Below, one piece after another: positions 6,643 to 9,867 of a DNA stretch of 9,867 nt; the stretch's first letter is position 1; every line of letters begins with the position of its first letter. The position numbers were made by a program, and so were the translations under genes. The notes below the pieces were generated by a model. The model saw only the letters and a program-made list of their open reading frames with translations, was not told the DNA's origin and ran no database searches. Origin of the DNA: JBHEPS01 sp046261635 (GTDB lineage: Bacteria > Acidobacteriota > Thermoanaerobaculia > Gp7-AA8); contig JBHEOL010000353.1 in assembly GCA_046261635.1 (NCBI GenBank), positions 1 through 9,867 of the forward strand. The letters are read 5' to 3'.

Positions 6643-8037
6643 CTACTTCTTCTTCATCTCCTCCCGCCGTTTCTTCGCCCACCCAGCGATGATCTTCTGG
6701 GGCGTGCGCGAGAGGGCGAGCGAGTCGGGGGGGACGTCCTTGGTCAGCGTCGTCCCCGCGCCGACATAGGAGTTCTTCCCGACCCGGATCGGGGCGACGA
6801 GCTGCGAATCGGAGCCGATGAACACTCCCTCCTCGAGCACCGTCTTGTGCTTGTTCACCCCGTCGAAATTGCAGGTGATCGTGCCCGCGCCGATGTTGAC
6901 GTTTGCGCCGATCTCGGCGTCGCCGATGTAGGAGAGATGCGACGCCTTCGCCCCGTCGCCGAAAACGGCTTTCTTCGTCTCGACGAAGTTCCCCACTTTC
7001 GTCTTCTTCCCGAGAACGGTGCCCGGCCGGAGATGGGCGTACGGTCCGACCGAAGCCCCGTCGCCGATCTCCGCGCCTTCCGCCACCGTGCCGGTCTTCA
7101 CGTGAACGCCGTCTCCGACGCGAACGTCGATGAGATGGACGCCCGGCTCGATGACGCACTCGCGCCCGATCTGGGTCGAGCCCTCGAGGACGACGAACGG
7201 ATAGATCGCCGTGTCCTGGCCGATGCTCACGGTCGAGTCGATCGAAACGGCCTGCGGGTTTCTGAACGTGACGCCGTCATCCATGAGGCGCGCGATGGTT
7301 CTGCGGTTGAGCTCGGCCTCGACCGAGCCGAGCTCGGCGCGCGAGTTGACCCCGAGAGCCTCGATCGGGTCGTCGGCCTCGACGGCGCCGACTCGCCGGC
7401 CCAGCTCTACGGCCCGCGAAAGGACCTCGGTCAGGTAATACTCACCCTGCGCGTTGTCGGTCGACAGCGTGTGCAGCGACTCGAAAAGGAGCTTTCCGTC
7501 GAAGACGTAGATACCGGCGTTGACCTCGTCGATCGCCAACTCGTCCTCGCTCGCATCTTTTGCCTCGACGATCCGCTCGACGCTCCCGTCGGATCCGCGG
7601 ACAATCCTGCCGTAGAGCGCCGGCTCGGGCGGACGCATCGTCAGCACGGTCACGGCGTTTCCGCCCCGGTCGTGCTCCCCGATCAGCCGCGCAATGGTCT
7701 CGACCCGGGTGAGCGGAACGTCGCCCGACAGCACGAGCACGCGCGATTCATCGAGGCCTCTCCTCGCGAGAATCGACTCGGCCTGCAGGACCGCGTGGCC
7801 GGTCCCGAGCTGGTCGCTCTGGACGGCGAACTCGGCGAGCCCCGCGCACTCCCTCTCCACTTCCTCCCGCTGATGCCCGATCACGAGGACCGGGGAAGAG
7901 TCGGTGACGCTCCTGGCGAGATCGAGGACGTGATGAACGAGTGGGCGCCCTCCCGCCCGATGCAGGACCTTGATCCGGGATGATTTCATCCGTTTTCCCA
8001 GGCCCGCGGCCAGAATGACGACTTCGAGGCGTGACAT
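6643..8037 (-). CDS. glmU: Bifunctional N-acetylglucosamine-1-phosphate uridyltransferase / glucosamine-1-phosphate acetyltransferase
   Basis: Makes UDP-GlcNAc in two steps: acetyl-CoA-dependent acetylation of glucosamine-1-phosphate, then uridylyl transfer from UTP. The 464 residues match the family length. N-terminal pyrophosphorylase: LAAGLGKRM (9-17), Lys23 (KVLH), QLGTGHA (76-82), Mg-binding Asp106 (SGDVPL), NAGIYVFD (173-180), DNAQGEYYLTEV and Asn231 (GVNS). C-terminal left-handed beta-helix with hexapeptide repeats from about 265, containing the catalytic His367 (SHLSYIGDAEIG) and NIGAGTITCN (381-390). The tail is lysine-rich. The ATG has AAGGAG 5 bases upstream. Some usually conserved positions differ: GKR for GTR, RIKVLH for the common xPKVLH, and ALYGRI for TGYGRI. 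The gene lies downstream of yvcK, its likely co-transcribed partner, and its stop faces the VWA stop at 7 bases. Confidence 0.96.
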   Translation of the reverse strand: MSRLEVVILAAGLGKRMKSSRIKVLHRAGGRPLVHHVLDLARSVTDSSPVLVIGHQREEVERECAGLAEFAVQSDQLGTGHAVLQAESILARRGLDESRVLVLSGDVPLTRVETIARLIGEHDRGGNAVTVLTMRPPEPALYGRIVRGSDGSVERIVEAKDASEDELAIDEVNAGIYVFDGKLLFESLHTLSTDNAQGEYYLTEVLSRAVELGRRVGAVEADDPIEALGVNSRAELGSVEAELNRRTIARLMDDGVTFRNPQAVSIDSTVSIGQDTAIYPFVVLEGSTQIGRECVIEPGVHLIDVRVGDGVHVKTGTVAEGAEIGDGASVGPYAHLRPGTVLGKKTKVGNFVETKKAVFGDGAKASHLSYIGDAEIGANVNIGAGTITCNFDGVNKHKTVLEEGVFIGSDSQLVAPIRVGKNSYVGAGTTLTKDVPPDSLALSRTPQKIIAGWAKKRREEMKKK

Positions 8038-8042
8038 GAAAA

Positions 8043-8048
8043 CTCCTT
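8043..8048 (-). promoter_or_regulatory. glmU ribosome binding site
   Basis: AAGGAG on the minus strand sits 5 bases before the glmU ATG. It is the clearest Shine-Dalgarno site in the right half and lies about 16 bases downstream of the C/G block, so folding of that block could affect access to it. Confidence 0.75.
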
Positions 8049-8064
8049 CTCTCCGTTCGGCGGT

Positions 8065-8081
8065 CCCCCCCCCGGGGGGGG
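8065..8081. repeat. C9G8 self-complementary homopolymer block upstream of glmU
   Basis: On the plus strand nine C are followed directly by eight G; the minus strand, which is the transcript sense, reads eight C then nine G. The block lies 28-44 bases upstream of glmU in the yvcK-glmU gap. In RNA it could form a very stable short hairpin of about six G-C pairs around a four-base loop. Both runs are prone to slippage in replication and to sequencing error, so the exact length is uncertain. No T-run follows, so it is not a standard terminator. Confidence 0.8.
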
Positions 8082-8142
8082 AGGCCTTCCTTCAGAAACC
8101 GAGCAATTCCGCTGCCGGGAGAGTATCCCAGCCGGCCGCGGC

Positions 8143-9186
8143 TCAGGCGGACGGGGTGCGGCGCATCTTCTTCAGCCGCCTCCCATACTCGTCGTAAAGA
8201 CGGAAGAGCGTCTGCGCCAGCGCCTCCGAATCGTGCCGGACGAAGTTCCCCTCGGCGACGACGTCCGCAAAGAAGGGAGTGGCCCCGAGCTCTGCGATCG
8301 CGTCGATGTCGGCGGCGACCGGGTACTGGTTCTTCTCTGCATACATCTGGAGGATCGCTTCGGAAGGGCGCCGCTCATGAATCATCACCACGTCCGCGAC
8401 CAGACCCGAGTGGTCGACGATGGCGCGGAGGTGCGCTTCGGCGGAATAGCCCTCGGTTTCGCCGGGCTGTGTCATCACGTTGCAGATGTAGACCCGCAGT
8501 CCGCGCGCCTTCCGGACGGCTTCACCGAGGGCCGGGATGACGAGGTTCGGCAGGATCGAGGTGTAGAGAGAGCCGGGGCCGATCACGATGAGGTCGGCTT
8601 CGTGGATCGCTTCGAGAGCGCGGTCGACGGGGACGACATCGGCCGGCTCGATCGTGATCCGGGCGATCGGGGCATGAAGCGGAACCGCCGCTCCGACGAA
8701 ATGATCGCCGGCGATCGCGGTCTCTCCGAGGAGCTCGGTTCCGTCGGTGCAGATCGCCCGCACGCGGATGTCGGCGAGGGTCGACGGATAGATCTCACCG
8801 CGGATCGCGAGCACTTCGGAGGCTGCCAGAATCGCCGACTCGAAGTTGCCCGTCAGGTCGGTGAGTGCCGCGAGAAGAAGGTTGCCGAGCGAATGACCGC
8901 GAAGCGGGCTTTCGGTTGAGAAGCGGTAGTTGAATACGCGCGAGAGGAGAAGCTCTTCCTCGGCGAGGGCGACGATGCAGTTACGGACGTCGCCGGGAGG
9001 GAGGATGCTGAGCTCCTTCCGGAGAACGCCGGAGCTGCCTCCCTCGTCGCTGACCGTGACGATGGCGGAGAGGTGGGAGATCGACCATGGACCTTCGAGA
9101 TCGACGTATCGCTTGAGCCCGCGAAGCAGCGTCGAGAGACCCGTGCCGCCACCAATCGCTACGATCCTGAGGCCTTGATCCTCCAT
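8143..9186 (-). CDS. yvcK: YvcK/CofD-family protein (gluconeogenesis factor, UDP-GlcNAc-binding)
   Basis: A 347-residue cytoplasmic protein of the YvcK (YbhK) branch of the CofD-like fold. Visible signatures: GGGTGLS (12-18) near the N-terminus, VTVSDEGGSSGVLRKEL (43-59), PPGDVRNC (63-70), GHSLGNLL (97-104), IGPGSLYTSILPN (202-214) and CNVMTQPGETEGY (235-247). In Bacillus subtilis YvcK is needed for growth on gluconeogenic carbon and for cell shape and binds UDP-GlcNAc; that is family knowledge, not shown here. It sits between mglA (17-base gap) and glmU, whose product is UDP-GlcNAc, which supports a role in sensing cell-wall precursor supply. The ATG at 9186 has no clear ribosome binding site, so translation probably depends on coupling to mglA. 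CofD (2-phospholactate transferase) is unlikely because no F420 genes are nearby. Confidence 0.93.
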   Translation of the reverse strand: MEDQGLRIVAIGGGTGLSTLLRGLKRYVDLEGPWSISHLSAIVTVSDEGGSSGVLRKELSILPPGDVRNCIVALAEEELLLSRVFNYRFSTESPLRGHSLGNLLLAALTDLTGNFESAILAASEVLAIRGEIYPSTLADIRVRAICTDGTELLGETAIAGDHFVGAAVPLHAPIARITIEPADVVPVDRALEAIHEADLIVIGPGSLYTSILPNLVIPALGEAVRKARGLRVYICNVMTQPGETEGYSAEAHLRAIVDHSGLVADVVMIHERRPSEAILQMYAEKNQYPVAADIDAIAELGATPFFADVVAEGNFVRHDSEALAQTLFRLYDEYGRRLKKMRRTPSA

Positions 9187-9203
9187 GGGACGGGGAGGCT
9201 GCG

Positions 9204-9788
9204 CTACTTCTTCTTCAGCTCCGTGAGCACCTGCTTCGCAACGGACTTGAGCGTGTCGAACACGCCCGTGCCGCTCATCGCGACTGCTTCGAAAGTGGGC
9301 TCACCCTTGTAGTTCAGCTGGCGGTATGCCTCGTCGACGGCAACGGCGCTCGGGAGATCGCGCTTGTTCAGCTGAAGCGCGTACGGGAGATCGGCGAGCT
9401 CGTAGCCCTGCTCCTGGAGGTTGCGCTCGAGGTTCTGGAGCGATTCGACGTTCGCCTCCATCCGCGCGTCCTGAGAGTCGGCGACGAAGATGACGCCATC
9501 CACGCCCTTGAGAATCAGTTTGCGGGAAGCGTCGTAGAACACCTGGCCCGGAACCGTGTAGAGGTGAAACCGGGTCTTGAAGCCTCGGACCGTGCCGAGG
9601 TCGAGCGGGAGGAAGTCGAAGAACAGCGTGCGGTCGGTCTCCGTCGCGAGAGAGATGAGCTTCCCTTTCGCCTGCGGATTGGTCTTGTCGTAGATCCACT
9701 GGAGATTCGTCGTCTTCCCACACAGTCCGGGACCGTAATAGACGATCTTGCAGTTGATCTCGCGCGCCGCGTAATTGATGAACGTCAC
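9204..9788 (-). CDS. mglA: MglA-type Ras-like GTPase (polarity/gliding)
   Basis: A 194-residue small GTPase, the MglA length. The opening FINYAAREINCKIVYYGPG is typical of MglA. P-loop GPGLCGKTT (19-27); switch I region around ATETDRTLFFDFLPLDLG; G3 TVPGQ (78-82), where Thr78 stands in for the usual Asp of Ras, a known MglA trait; NKRD (141-144) for guanine recognition; SGTGV (172-176) at the G5 position. In Myxococcus MglA-GTP marks the leading pole and drives gliding and type IV pilus polarity; here it may set polarity of motility or envelope growth. The start is GTG at 9788; only a weak GGGT precedes it. It follows mglB, its GTPase-activating partner, by 29 bases, and is followed closely by yvcK. 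Confidence 0.94.
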   Translation of the reverse strand: MTFINYAAREINCKIVYYGPGLCGKTTNLQWIYDKTNPQAKGKLISLATETDRTLFFDFLPLDLGTVRGFKTRFHLYTVPGQVFYDASRKLILKGVDGVIFVADSQDARMEANVESLQNLERNLQEQGYELADLPYALQLNKRDLPSAVAVDEAYRQLNYKGEPTFEAVAMSGTGVFDTLKSVAKQVLTELKKK

Positions 9789-9817
9789 GTTCTACCCGAT
9801 CCGCCCCGTAGTCTCGC

Positions 9818-9867
9818 TCATTCGGAGAAAAGACTGTCGATGTCCTCGTCCGTGATCTCGGCGAACG
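9818..9867 (-). CDS. mglB: MglB, C-terminal end only (partial)
   Basis: The minus strand entering from the right edge ends with FAEITDEDIDSLFSE and a TGA at 9820-9818, 29 bases before mglA. This closely resembles, from memory, the C-terminal helix of Myxococcus MglB (FAEISDDDIDNLFSE), a roadblock/LC7 protein that binds MglA and stimulates GTP hydrolysis. mglB directly upstream of mglA is the usual arrangement. Only 15 residues are visible, so the roadblock domain cannot be checked; the tail and position together make the call likely. Confidence 0.78.
   Translation of the reverse strand, partial: FAEITDEDIDSLFSE

Noticed and set aside
6847..7983. A 378-codon plus-strand frame antisense to glmU
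   Set aside because: The glmU frame matches a well-known family over its whole length; the antisense translation has no recognisable motif.
8143..9186. CofD (2-phospho-L-lactate transferase of F420 synthesis) as the identity of the YvcK-like gene
   Set aside because: The motifs fit the YvcK branch, and the neighbours are glmU and mglA with no F420 genes.
1..9867. tRNA, rRNA, riboswitch, insertion sequence or phage genes
   Set aside because: I looked on both strands, chiefly in the gaps, and saw no cloverleaf, conserved rRNA segment, known riboswitch core, transposase or integrase motif.

Overview
The window is GC-rich and gene-dense. It most likely comes from an Acidobacteriota genome or a close relative. 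The main reason is the secreted von Willebrand A protein at 4851-6635, which has the layout of the acidobacterial VWFA-related family. The MglA/MglB pair and GTG starts are compatible with this. No rRNA or marker phylogeny is available here, so the lineage is an inference.

Right end, minus strand (9867 to 6643): the last codons of mglB, then mglA (Ras-like polarity GTPase), yvcK (CofD/YvcK family, UDP-GlcNAc-binding in Bacillus) and glmU (bifunctional UDP-GlcNAc synthase). The order mglB-mglA-yvcK-glmU puts cell polarity next to the synthesis and probable sensing of the cell-wall precursor UDP-GlcNAc. The 105-base yvcK-glmU gap holds a nine-C/eight-G block just upstream of the glmU ribosome binding site.

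Middle, plus strand (4851 to 6635): one secreted VWA protein, the only plus-strand gene. It converges on glmU with 7 bases between stop codons and diverges from the next operon.

Left half, minus strand (4741 to 1): a tightly packed metabolic operon. It starts with an in-frame fusion of a MobB-type P-loop domain to a phosphoglycolate-phosphatase-like HAD domain. Next come serB (phosphoserine phosphatase), a class V aminotransferase of the serine-pyruvate/alanine-glyoxylate type, and serA (phosphoglycerate dehydrogenase with ACT domain). SerA, the aminotransferase and SerB together would make serine from 3-phosphoglycerate, the aminotransferase taking the SerC step. A 110-base inverted pair of small palindromes, REPIN-like in layout, interrupts the operon between the aminotransferase and serA. 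At the left edge a further gene begins at 47. Its 15 visible residues resemble the start of formate-tetrahydrofolate ligase, which would link serine to one-carbon metabolism.

Most of the window is conserved housekeeping sequence. The parts most worth a second look are the MobB-HAD fusion, the SerC replacement, the palindrome pair with compensating base changes, and the C9G8 tract.
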